A stretch of 64,000 nt of DNA from Naegleria lovaniensis (Eukaryota > Heterolobosea > Eutetramitea > Acrasida > Naegleriidae), in NCBI RefSeq assembly GCF_003324165.1, contig NW_025407854.1, positions 306,711 through 370,710 of the forward strand. The letters run 5' to 3'. This document shows, piece after piece, positions 21,323-31,707 of the stretch. A model generated the notes under the pieces. It saw only the letters and a list, made by a program, of their open reading frames with translations. It made no database searches and was not told the origin of the DNA. The first letter of the stretch is position 1. Each line of letters starts with the position of its first letter. The translations under genes and the position numbers were made by a program.

Positions 21323-23731
21323 ATGTCAGAATCCAACTCTCAAGCTAGCCTGTGGCTGATTGATTTTTGTCCTATCCCTCATTCATCTTCCCATCAACTA
21401 CTCACTCGAAAATTTCTACATCAAATTAAAGGTTTTACCAAATGGTACCGAGAACGAGAAGCGTATTTGAGTCATCTAGAATTACCACTCCGGATCGAAT
21501 TTTTAGATGATCATGAATGTATAGAAAGCCGATTATACCATCACAATCAAGCATTGTTTCGACTTCACAAAAATTCTGTCCATAATCCTTTCCAGGATAT
21601 TACCAAGGGACTTGTTACAACACTACAAGACGATCATGGTTTATCATCAACTTTTCATGAACTTTTTAAAAGCAACAAAAAGGCATGGAGAATTGCAGTA
21701 TTCAGAGCTTTGTTATTCAACAACTGGCAAATACTTGATTATGTTTCAAAACATGAGCTCTTGGACGATTGTTTCAGAAATGACTTGAGATATTTATTGA
21801 ACTTTCAAGCAAGCTGTCCTGTGGCCTTGGATCCAGATAATCGAGATCTTGCCATGAGAACCATCAAATCATTTCCTATGGATTTGAGGTATGCATCAGA
21901 AAGGTTACAAAACGATAAAGAAGTTGTCTGGAAAGCAATCAAGGAAAATGCAGAGGCTCTTCAATTTGCTTCACACGAATTGAGAAATGATAAAATTACT
22001 GTGATCAAAGCGTTGATTTCTGGTAATGTACAAGTGATTAATTATGCTTCCGATGAGTTGAGAAATGATTCTGAACTACAAGCTGCAGTTGCCATGATTT
22101 CGAAACATGGTGTGAAAAATCTAGTATTTTCATTGAATGATGCAATGCCCGAAGTGAGAAATAACCTGTATTTGACCTACATGTCTATCATGTTAAAAGA
22201 ACACAATTTGAAATACGCTACAGACAAATTCAAGAGCGATAGAGAGTTAGTCAAACTAGCTGTACAGCACCAACATGATATATTTCAATTTGCATCATTA
22301 GAGCTTAGAACAGATTGTGAATTTGTGTTAGAACTGTTACGAAAACATCCCAGTGGCCTCAACGATTTTGTTTGCCGAGATCTCAGCAGAGACCAAACAT
22401 TCAATATTCAATGGATTAACATTGCAAGAACTGAATTGAAGCAGGAAATAGTGTTTCGCACTTGGTTTCTCAATAATTTTGCTCGTGATCGAGATATGGT
22501 CTGCTATTATTTTGACCCACTGTCATCATTAAAATGTGACTATTGGATCGCTGTGGAGTTGGTGAAGAATTATTACACGCAAGATCGAGAAATTTTGTCG
22601 AGAATTTTGAGAAAATGTGGAAGTGCTTTGAAATTTATTTCTAACGATTTTAAAAACGATAGAGATATTGTGTTAAATGCTGTGACTAGTTCAGGTTTTG
22701 CTCTGCAATATGTCTCTGGTTCATTATGCCATGATAGAGAGGTGGTTATTTGTGCATTGAAAAATGAAGGCAACGCTCTGCAATTTGTTTCAAAAGAGCT
22801 CACCAATGATAGAGAACTGGTATTGACTGCAGTGTTACAGAATGGAAATTCACTGCGTTACGCAAGAGAAGAATTTAAAAACGATAGAGAAATAATCTTG
22901 ACTGCTCTTCGCAAACCAACAAATATTTTAGGAATTATTGAGAACATTTCTGAAGACATGCGAAATGATCGAGAAATTATGTGGGATGCCGCTATTAAAA
23001 GCAACGGCTCGGCTCTACCATTTGCTTCTGACCAATTGAAGCAGGATCGACAATTTGTGCTAAATCTCGTAGAAAGAGATGCCTCTTTTCTCAAATACTT
23101 GCCTCAAGAATGGCGAGATGACCGTGAAATCATATTGACTGCTGTAAAGCAAGATGGTTCATTCATCACATATGCACCACTAATATTGCAAAATGATAGA
23201 GAAATCATTCTTCAAGCTGCTTTAGGGTGTCTTTCAGCATCTACGGAATTACAGAACAACAGAGAAATTGTGTTGCTCAAAGTGAAACAAGACGCTCGCT
23301 TTTTTAGTGAAATATGTTATCTTTTTGATAACGATCGAGAAATTGTGTTGGAGGCAGTCAAACAAGACGCCTCTCTGTTTTGGAACACCTCTGAGGAATT
23401 GGCTTTTAACGACAATACCTTATTTCTGGAGGCATTTAAACGTTCAGGCGATTTATTTTTCCATAAAAACATTGAACGGTCATATTTTAATGAGCTAAAG
23501 AGATTAAGACTTGATTTTGAATATCATGGATGTGATATACCTGAGAGATTTCTTGTGACCCAAAATCCAGTCTATTTATTAGAGCATGACGGACTCTATT
23601 TAGTGAAAAATAATGATCAAAAAACATGGAATCAATATCTATTCGATCATACAGCAGAAAGTAACGATTGGAAAATAATTTTTAATGCTGAAATTGATAG
23701 TTTTTCGTTGACCCGCCAGTTGGAGAAATAA
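21323..23731 (+). CDS. DUF4116 repeat protein
   Basis: Single-exon 802-residue protein made largely of imperfect units of about 24 residues, clear from about residue 185 to 720. The core is an 'L(K/R)NDREIVLTAV' helix followed by 'G.AL.FAS.EL', for example ALQFVSKELTNDRELVLTAV and ALPFASDQLKQDRQFVLNLV. This is the DUF4116 repeat (PF13475), greatly expanded in some protists; each unit probably forms two helices of a solenoid. The unit near residues 520-540 has a short insertion, and the last ones are degenerate. The N-terminal 170 residues and the last 70 have no recognised domain. No signal peptide. Function is unknown; a protein-interaction scaffold is the cautious inference. Confidence 0.88.
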   Translation: MSESNSQASLWLIDFCPIPHSSSHQLLTRKFLHQIKGFTKWYREREAYLSHLELPLRIEFLDDHECIESRLYHHNQALFRLHKNSVHNPFQDITKGLVTTLQDDHGLSSTFHELFKSNKKAWRIAVFRALLFNNWQILDYVSKHELLDDCFRNDLRYLLNFQASCPVALDPDNRDLAMRTIKSFPMDLRYASERLQNDKEVVWKAIKENAEALQFASHELRNDKITVIKALISGNVQVINYASDELRNDSELQAAVAMISKHGVKNLVFSLNDAMPEVRNNLYLTYMSIMLKEHNLKYATDKFKSDRELVKLAVQHQHDIFQFASLELRTDCEFVLELLRKHPSGLNDFVCRDLSRDQTFNIQWINIARTELKQEIVFRTWFLNNFARDRDMVCYYFDPLSSLKCDYWIAVELVKNYYTQDREILSRILRKCGSALKFISNDFKNDRDIVLNAVTSSGFALQYVSGSLCHDREVVICALKNEGNALQFVSKELTNDRELVLTAVLQNGNSLRYAREEFKNDREIILTALRKPTNILGIIENISEDMRNDREIMWDAAIKSNGSALPFASDQLKQDRQFVLNLVERDASFLKYLPQEWRDDREIILTAVKQDGSFITYAPLILQNDREIILQAALGCLSASTELQNNREIVLLKVKQDARFFSEICYLFDNDREIVLEAVKQDASLFWNTSEELAFNDNTLFLEAFKRSGDLFFHKNIERSYFNELKRLRLDFEYHGCDIPERFLVTQNPVYLLEHDGLYLVKNNDQKTWNQYLFDHTAESNDWKIIFNAEIDSFSLTRQLEK

Positions 23732-23853
23732 TTATTAAATTTATAATTAAACAACTATTAATAATATAATTTTATGGAACTCTTTACAAAATTAAAAAGT
23801 CACACGTGTTATGGAACTGGAGAGAGATGCCACAACCCATAAAAGACAAAAAA

Positions 23854-24626
23854 ATGCCCAACCGAGCTTCTCTCGCCACTGCAGGTTATCATGACGATGG
23901 TGCAGCCTTCGCTTCAGATCATTCACCACTCTACGGATTTTTCCTCATTATTGTATTAGTTTTTGCTATCATCAAGACCTTTATTCATAAGAGTATTGTA
24001 TATACATTCCGATTTTTGAAGAAAATAGTTACTGGAAAGGAATATGAATGCGTGTTTTGTGGCTTACATAAATTGGATGATGAATATAATACCATTGTGT
24101 TGTATAGAGACGAAATTTGTTATATTGTAGAAGATATTAGACCCGAGGCTGAATTTCATTATCTAGTCATTCCTTTTAAACATATTCCTAGTCGGCGAAA
24201 AATTGAAGATTTGGAAACTTTGCGTGTGGGTATGTGTGTAATGCATACAGCACGTTCATTGAATAGTGCTTGGCAAAATTTTTCCATATTTTGAATTGTA
24301 ATAATTAATTATTGGACGAAATTACTAATTCGTGACATTTTGATGCAATACGCATAACAGTCAAACACATGAAAATTGTGGGACAACAATTTGCGAAGAG
24401 AAGACATTATGAACTGTGGAATGAAATGAGCAGTAATGGTATTGCAGAAGACAGAACTGGTTTCCATCTACCACCTTTCAATTCTGTAGAGCACTTACAC
24501 ATGCATATATTGGTCGGAAAATTTAAAAATTATCTTTCAAAACTTGAGTTCACTCCCAACACCTATTGGTACACCACATGTGATGACATGATTGAGGATG
24601 CAAGATCCAAGAAAAAATCAATGTAA
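23854..24626 (+). CDS. membrane-anchored HIT protein (HINT3-like)
   Basis: Two exons, 23854-24229 and 24361-24626, across a 131-nt intron (GTATGT...ATAACAG), give 213 residues. I chose the ATG at 23854, which follows AAAAAA; an upstream in-frame ATG at 23827 is weaker. One membrane segment (YGFFLIIVLVFAIIKTFI, about residues 27-45) precedes the HIT domain. The domain shows CVFC, DIRPEAEFHYLVIPFKHI and the histidine triad HLHMHIL with the nucleophilic central His. HINT3-type enzymes hydrolyse nucleoside phosphoramidates and acyl-adenylates. An N-terminal anchor is unusual for this normally soluble family. The LGFH-equivalent, TGFHLPPFNSVEH, is well kept. Confidence 0.86.
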
Positions 24627-25017
24627 AAAATATAGGCTCTCACACAACAATTAGTGGAGCTCGGCTCTGTCCCATTTGACAAGAATAAACAAGCAAGCTA
24701 ATAACACAGCATTGGGTAATGAATCTCGGGAAAACTTTCCACCATCGTCACCCTATGCATGAAGCCTTCCCTCTCATCAATTTTCCTTTTTTGTAACTAG
24801 GATAAGGTTTTCGTCAAGGGTTTTCATGACATGAAGCATTTCACAACCCAATTGCCTTTTGGTTAAATCAAAGAACACAGAAAAAACGCCACGTTTTACC
24901 ACACAGCAACCTTCATTATTGTTTATTCCTTGTGCACTAGCTTTATACAATTGTCATTACCCATACCAGTAACAATTACCACAACTATATTGTCATTCCC
25001 AACGACAACTACAAGAC
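24627..25017. other. intergenic region
   Basis: 391 bp between tandem plus-strand genes. No open frame, repeat or RNA gene recognised; the last 100 bp are CA-rich and probably the 5' UTR of the next gene. Confidence 0.4.
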
Positions 25018-26220
25018 ATGGCATCGTCATTTGAAACGACTCCCCAATTGACATATTCCCTCTCCTCCATTGCTGACCTTCTCAATCAACATACAGAGTG
25101 TTCGAACATTCAGCAACAACAAGAAATCATCATCTCTTCGTCATCTCCACTGCTTGTGAAACCGTATCGACATTCGTTCGTGGGTTCTACCACAACCTCA
25201 AAACATCATGACGCCAGTAATCATTCTTTATTTCCTTTCATCAATGGCCTGAGCGACTTGCTGAAAGAAGATCCCCAACCACATCATAGCAATAATCCTC
25301 TTCATGATGCCAACGATCCAAAAAGCCATCCATTTGAACTCCTCCCAAGTCCTATTATGATTCCTCAACCTCAAGTGGTCAATCCAGGTTCAACTTCAAC
25401 TTTTCCAACAACCAAAACACCATCGCCCAAAGAGGGATCTCTTTCAAAGGATTTGGCACAGCATCATACTTCTACCACCATTGACTGCGGTGTTGCTCTC
25501 GATAGTGGCGATGGTCATGTGAAATCTTCTTCAACGACGTCGAATCAACAAGTCGCTGCCGTACAAGCACCTCAACAAACTAGTCTTGATTTTGTATCAG
25601 CGTATGCCATATTCTTGCAGAATCAACAACGACAACAACAGCAACAACAAATCACACAAACTTCTTCGAATAGTTTTCAGATTTCAACTTCTCAAACTTC
25701 AGATTCAACAGGAATTCTGGACGTGTTGAGTGGAAGTACTCTTACCAATCCCAATGCTTACATTCTGTTGCAACAACATAATCGGCCGTTGATTGGAAAT
25801 GGTCAAACCAACATGACGACAAATGTTCCAAATCGTTCAACCTCTCCTTCAAGCCAATTGTCTTCAGTACCAACTACTACTACTAATTCTGTTTCATCAA
25901 CATCAGAAGGACCTTCTACGAAACGAAAAAGGAATGCATCAAAGGAGAGCTCTTCAAAGAAACCAAAAACCAAAATGGAAAAGAAAGAAAGGAAGAAACA
26001 GACTTCAGCAACCAATAAGAGTGAGAGCTCATCATTGAACTCTCATTCGTTCTATCATCAACAACAGCAGTATGCCATTGCTTGTGGAAATATTTGGTTT
26101 GTTCCAAACGAATTTGACGTGTTCAAATCAGGTAAAAAGAGACAAGGAGTTCAATACAAGTTTGAAAATATGATTACTCCTTCAAATTATAAGGGGGTAC
26201 CACACGAAAGGAGAGATTAG
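25018..26220 (+). CDS. low-complexity, probably nuclear protein; 3' end uncertain
   Basis: A 400-residue frame rich in Ser, Thr, Gln, Pro and His, with polyglutamine runs near residues 205-215 and 345-350. A strongly basic block around residues 300-325 (KRKRNASKES, KKPKTKMEKKERKK) fits a nuclear localisation signal or DNA-contacting tail. The only ordered-looking part is at the C-terminus (CGNIWFVPNEFDVF, then GVQYKFENMITPSNYKG). The frame ends soon after a G5 run at about 26194; both other frames stay open beyond it, one for about 27 codons with GEIRWYTRECIFG and one for more than 60. A one-base error in the G run is therefore likely and the true C-terminus is not known. A role in transcription is only suggested by composition. 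Confidence 0.65.
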   Translation: MASSFETTPQLTYSLSSIADLLNQHTECSNIQQQQEIIISSSSPLLVKPYRHSFVGSTTTSKHHDASNHSLFPFINGLSDLLKEDPQPHHSNNPLHDANDPKSHPFELLPSPIMIPQPQVVNPGSTSTFPTTKTPSPKEGSLSKDLAQHHTSTTIDCGVALDSGDGHVKSSSTTSNQQVAAVQAPQQTSLDFVSAYAIFLQNQQRQQQQQQITQTSSNSFQISTSQTSDSTGILDVLSGSTLTNPNAYILLQQHNRPLIGNGQTNMTTNVPNRSTSPSSQLSSVPTTTTNSVSSTSEGPSTKRKRNASKESSSKKPKTKMEKKERKKQTSATNKSESSSLNSHSFYHQQQQYAIACGNIWFVPNEFDVFKSGKKRQGVQYKFENMITPSNYKGVPHERRD

Positions 26221-26373
26221 ATGGTACACAAGAGAATGTATTTTTGGAAATTCCAAGTCGATCAGACACAAGTGTTAGCAATGAGAAATTCATAAAAATT
26301 CATCAAGAGTTGAGCTGTACTTTCCATAAAATTGCATCTTGTTGCTCAAAACTTGTAGCAACCAGAGAAAAAA

Positions 26374-28589
26374 ATGCCCAGAAAAAAGGCAGAAGCCTCT
26401 TCTTCGAAAAAGGCAGATAAATCAGCCACGACAGAAATCAAGAATGATGAAGAATCGGAAAGCACAAAAATGACAAGAAAATCCACTAGAAAAAAGAAAA
26501 GCATCAGTTATGAGGACACTGCCATAGATTTATCATCAACGGACGATGAAAAAAGTAAATCAAAGAAGAAAAAGGCTTCATCAAAAAAGAGGAAAAAAAA
26601 GGAAGATGACGATGAAGATTCTTATGTACCAGAATCTTCAGAAAATGAGGATGATGTTATATCTGTTGCAGATTCGGTGGAGGAAGTGCATTCCGATGCG
26701 AGTGAAGAGCCTAAAGCTAAAAAATCAAAGAAAAAAAAAGACAGCGTAAGCAAAACTAAATCTTCGAAAAAAGAAAAGACCTCAAAGCCTAAAAAAACAA
26801 CAAAGAAAAAGAGCTCAAACATTGAGCGAACATTAACTCACCATGTCACTAACGAGAGCATTGTCATTAATTGTGAGAATTTATGCCCGCAATTTTGTCC
26901 AATAATTGAAAGTCGCGAGATCAAAGATGACGTTGTACGCAGTATCATTGTTCAAGGTTCTGACAATACCTCTCCAAACGTTGAAGGAATGCTATCAAAA
27001 ACAATTTTTCTCAACACAAAGCCAGAAAAGGAACGAAAAAATTATGTTCCCGAGGATAGATCTATGGAACGACCATGTATTCAGGTAGAAATACCTTTTC
27101 ACCAAGGTACGCTCATAGAATCTCGGGCTGAAAATGTAAAATCTGACGCACAGAATTTTGCAATTTTAAACATTGGTGCGCCTGTTTGGGCTATGGACTG
27201 GGTGAACAAATCACCAGAAAATAGCGATCAATATGCTGCCATTGCTCCCCACACTACACATTCTGCATTTCACAAATGTGGCAAAATTACGTCTCAGCAT
27301 GATTTATTTAGGCCTCTTGCTACATCATCGAGTTCTGCCATCTCTGATTTTGATCATTGTGGAAAAATTCAACTTTGGAATTTTGGAAAATTGACTAGCA
27401 AAGGACAACTGAAAATGAAACCATCCATTGATTTTTATGTGGAACAGAATCATGGATTTATTTGGGACCTTAAATGGATGCCTAATTCCTATGTCGCTGA
27501 CAAGAGGCTTGGAATTTTAGGCTGTGCCTGCTCGGACGGAACCATTCTGATAATATCTATTCCTCTTCTCTCTCAAATTAATCATGACCCACTGTACATT
27601 CGAGCCAAAACGGCGCATTGATTATCAAACTACGATCAGAATGCTACACAAGTACACAATTTGATGCCGAAAACACATTAAGTAATAGAATCCCTTACTG
27701 CCTGGCATGGTCTCCCAATTGTAAATATCTCCTAGGTGGATATAATGATGGTACAGTTTCTTTATGGAAAATTAATTCCAATGCGTCATTGCAAGACAAC
27801 AAACCTCTTCTAGAATTGGTAAGCACTATTCAAGCCCATAATCACCCCACGAATGATTTGGCAATTCGATCTATGTCATGGTTCGATCCTGCTTTGAATG
27901 AAAACATTTTTGCTACATGTAGCAATGATGGAATGAACAAGATTTGGGACTTGAGAGACATTTATTATCCCTATTATTCGGCTGCGAACGCCAATAGATT
28001 TTGGTCGACAGGAATTGTTTTTCCAGAAGGCTCAAACGCTCTCCTGTGTATCTCCCATGATGGAAACATTCGTCAATTCGATGCCGTTGAAAATGCATTT
28101 CAACTATTATCTACTACAGATGGTCCTTTATGGGATATTTCTCTATGCTCGTCACGTGCAAGTTTCGTTGTCTGTACAGCTACAGGAAGAGTAGAAGTAA
28201 TGTCCCTCGAACAAGACTCTATGGGCCGAAAGCGACGATCTGTAGATACACGGGTCGATGATTTACTATTACAAATTGATTTGGTTGTGGATGATGATAC
28301 TAGTAGTGAAAAGCAATCCTTAGACAAGATTGCTAAATCCATGAAGCACGCACAATTATGTTATTCGTTACCATACCACGTACCTACATGTGAATCTGAC
28401 AACGTTAAGAGCTATTCCAAACTTCCCACAAAGGTCAAAGACATTAAGCTTGTTCCAGATGAGCGTATTTCAATTCATAGATGTTTATTTCATCCTTCAA
28501 AGTCTCAACATTTAAGAAATTGGTGTCTAGTTGGAGGTTATGATGGACTGGTCTTTGCAATTCCAGTTCCAGAACACTATAGCGAGTAA
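26374..28589 (+). CDS. GTF3C2-like (TFIIIC 110-kDa) WD-repeat subunit, frame broken once
   Basis: Two abutting plus-strand frames (26374-27621 and 27618-28589) read as one protein of about 738 residues if one A is added to the A4 run at 27607-27610. The N-terminal 150 residues are Lys/Ser/Glu-rich and nuclear in character. The rest is a beta-propeller: VWAMDWVN, the family-typical GFIWDLKWMPN followed by GILGCACSDGTILI, LAWSPNCKYLLGGYNDGTVSLW, IFATCSNDGMNKIWDLRD and GPLWDISLCSSRASFVVCTATG. The GFIWDLKW/CSDGT pair and the late GPLWDIS blade match GTF3C2, which pairs with the B-box-binding subunit of TFIIIC. Other WD proteins cannot be fully excluded. Start preceded by A6. Confidence 0.66.
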
Positions 28590-29217
28590 GAATACGAGTG
28601 AGAAATATTTACAAATCAGTTCAAGTCATACATACCTAAAGATCACATTCCTCCATTTCTTTGCTTTTAGAAAGGCTACAAATACAGATCTTTATTAATT
28701 AGAGAGCAACAAACCTTCTTTTCAAAGTCCACTCCATGAGATTTCCCACGCATTAACTAAGGTAGACTCGTCACTTTTCATCACCAACACGAGTAAGTTT
28801 AGATTAACTGTTTTCTGCCATTTTTGTGGTCGATCCGTCAATTGGTTAATTCTATTGATGTTTCTGTGCATGTAGCCTTTTAGTCAGTGTTGTATTAAGT
28901 CTTGCTAGCAAACCGAACCAAACTGTAAATACAACATTTACCCATTCTGAACATCAAGTGTATGACGAGAACCAAAAAAATTCAAACAAAATTTTATTAT
29001 TAGAGCTCGAGAAGTCCTTCGCACCAACATCATTTTGCTTACAACTGCCATCCCTATCATTATTCGAGACATCAACAACAAGGATTTTTGCTGTACTATC
29101 TTACCAAGCTAACATCTTGACACAAGGCAAATATATTTCATCTCTGTGGCCAATAACACGAGAATCCATTCTCCTAAATTGTACATATTCTTGTATTAAT
29201 ATTTATTTATTTGAATA
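28590..29217. other. intergenic region
   Basis: 628 bp between tandem plus-strand genes. One start-poor frame (28958-29218) has a Ser/Thr/Leu-rich translation without a recognised domain and runs into the next gene's start; I regard it as noncoding. No RNA gene or repeat seen. Confidence 0.4.
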
Positions 29218-31112
29218 ATGACCATGAGTGTAACAGCAACCACCACCACAACAGCTTTACAAAAAGACATGATGATGATGAGCGTGCAGCATGCTCCTAA
29301 CGAGCCTTCGTTAATTAACTACGAGGAGGACGCATTCGGAACGGGCGTTTCTGCCATTCTCAATCCTTCCGACGAATTATTCTGTCCAATTTCGCACACG
29401 ATCATGAGTGAGCCTGTGATTGCAGCTGGTAAGTTACCATTCCGTTTACAAGTGTTAGTTGTGTATGAATCGTTTGACGTTGATTCAATTATATTCATAA
29501 TGTATCGCAAATTATTTGAAATTTGATGAAACTACTTTTGTGTTTAGATGGAAGAACCTATGAAAAGGAATTAATTACACAATGGCTTCGCGAACACAAC
29601 GGAACCTCTCCTTTCACAAGAGAAAATATAGGAACCAACACTATCGAAAATGTGCATATTAAGAATGAGATTCAACGATTCTTCACAACACTCAAGTCGT
29701 TGGAGAGTGACCATTGTGCATTCCAATATCACTTGTCGAATGATGTCTTTTTACCATGCTCCATGTTGGTAGAATTTCAACATGCAGTGAGTAAGAATGA
29801 CCTTAACACTGTCAAGACTCTCTATGACAATGACATCCGACTTTTACTCTACTCACCAGAAATGTTAAACGATTTTGTCAACCACAACATTTCATCTCTA
29901 GTGAGAGCTAATAATTTTTCTTCCAAGAGCTTAATAAGTTATTCATTGAATGGATACGAGTTGTGTTGTAAAATTGGATCATTAGGTAAGTGTATAATAA
30001 TTTGGTTGAACGTGAACATTTATTTTGGATTCATTTCTTGACTTTTCACTCATGCAATTGCGACCAAATATTTAGAAATGATTGAGGACATGTACAATTT
30101 CCTTTCTAGATCTTCCTTAAATCGACCATTGCCTCCTCTTGCTAACGAAACCAACATTGAAAGAACTCATTGAATAAGGCACTGTGGTCCGAGTGCAAAA
30201 AAGAACATGTAGATATTCACACTTTGTCCAAGTTAATGAATTTCGGAGCTCAACCTCACAAACTAGACGCTTCAGGACGAAGTAGCCTCTATATTTTCCT
30301 GAGCTGTCACGACAATGTCGAGGCATTCAAGATTCTCTTTGAAACACATTGTACAGTTCTCATTCGAGAGAAGTGTCATCAGAACGAATATCTATTGTAT
30401 AGTGCTGCCAAGTTCAATCGTTACAACATTGTACGATATTTGATGGAACGTCATGCGGACCTCATTGACTTGTCTTTGCAACATGGTCCTAACAATGAAA
30501 GTCCCTTGCATGCAGTTGTGAGGAATTCAAATGAAGGTTTGTATTTCATTGATGATGAGTATCAACTGATCATATCCTGAACGTGTACAATAATCATTTA
30601 GAGCTACTTACCTTCTTCCTTTCTCAGCGAAACGTTGGTGTGGATTATTTGGATAGCTTCAATCGATCTCCATTTATGCTTTCTTGTAAACTTGGATTCT
30701 TTGGGGTCACAAAATTGTTATATGATAAGGGAGCACAGCTTGATTTGTGTGATCATGATGGTGATACTGGTCTTCATTATGCTGCATCGAGGTGAGTTTA
30801 CAAATGACGCTTATATTGTTAACAGTCGAGTTATTCATTATCTTTCATAGAAATTGGTCTCCAATCATTGAACTCTTGATTTGTAATGGCGCTGACGTCA
30901 ATGCTCGCAACAAACGAGGACTTTCACCCTATAATGTTGCTTCCTATGAAACAACCAAGAGTCTCATCCAATACTTGACAGCCAAACAATTATCATTCGC
31001 ATTTAAGCGTGTTCGTGTTATTGAGGATGAAAATTCCTTCCTCAAATCACAATTGCTCTCCATGTTAGAACGTATTGAAAAGCTGGAAAGACAACAAACT
31101 CCACAACAATAA
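29218..31112 (+). CDS. U-box / ankyrin-repeat protein, probable E3 ubiquitin ligase
   Basis: Five exons fit: 29218-29428, 29548-29985, 30076-30536, 30602-30791 and 30851-31112, all with GT-AG borders. Exons 1 and 2 together make a U-box: DELFCPISHTIMSEPVIAA joined to DGRTYEKELITQWLREHN, then SPFTRENIG. This fold binds E2 enzymes without zinc. Ankyrin-type repeats follow (GRSSLYIFLSCHDNVEAFKIL, RSPFMLSCKLGFFGVTKLLYDKGA, DTGLHYAAS, IIELLICNGADVNARNKRG), and the C-terminus is a short coiled coil (ENSFLKSQLLSMLERIEKLER). Within exon 3 the frame breaks at about 30171 (CATTGAAT): one extra T would join ...NIERTH to LNKALWSECKKEH. The substrate is unknown; ankyrin repeats presumably select it. Confidence 0.76.
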
Positions 31113-31707
31113 ATATTGTAACCAACGCCCACAAGTTGGCAGGTCTGCTTGTCAAAAAAATGCACAAATGGCGAATTGTTATTCAACTAACTGGTTCCGA
31201 ACCTGTACTTCCATCATGATTGGCTGATGATGCTATCAATTCTTTAAAAATCTCGGACCACATTAATTGGTTCACTCTCTTTATTGTATCAACACTTGCA
31301 ATTTGGTTAATCAAAGGCTTTTCAAATCATGAAAACTCGTATCATCGTCGCCAACTAATCTTGTTAACAGATGATACGACTTGGTACATGAATCCATCAA
31401 ATAATGGAAGTTAAAACCCATTTCTGAAAGAACACGATGGAAGTTCAATAATGGAAATCGTGTTCTTGCAGAAATGGGTTTTAACTCCAGTTTGGCCCAA
31501 AAAAACAAGGGCGCTAAAATTTACTGTGGATTCAGCGAGCTTGTAACTAACTCGTACCGAAAAAATAGAGGACATCAATACCTTTGAATCGTCATCATAC
31601 GCATTATTCGAGTTCAACTTGATAACTTGATCAACAACTTTACTTGAAAATTTTGTGAAGTTTTACATCTTTGATCTCAATAAGCCTTATTCATACCTCT
31701 GAACAAG
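31113..31707. other. intergenic region with a strong hairpin
   Basis: 595 bp without a credible gene. The frames here (31220-31414 plus, 31311-31617 minus) owe part of their openness to the inverted repeat at 31410-31485 and have no domain. The downstream part is the promoter/5' UTR of the first sensor paralogue. Confidence 0.5.
31410..31485. repeat. 29-bp-arm inverted repeat (hairpin)
   Basis: Left arm 31410-31438 and right arm 31457-31485 are reverse complements with one mismatch in 29 bases, separated by an 18-base loop. The arms contain AAAACCCATTTCTG and its complement. No coding frame or flanking target duplication accounts for it. Confidence 0.95.

Noticed and set aside
21900-23400. 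Regularly spaced similar sequences that could suggest a tandem DNA array
   Set aside because: They are protein-level DUF4116 repeats with diverged DNA, not a CRISPR or satellite array.
31220-31617. Short frames around the 31.4-kb hairpin on both strands
   Set aside because: Their openness follows from the inverted repeat and AT bias; no start context or domain.
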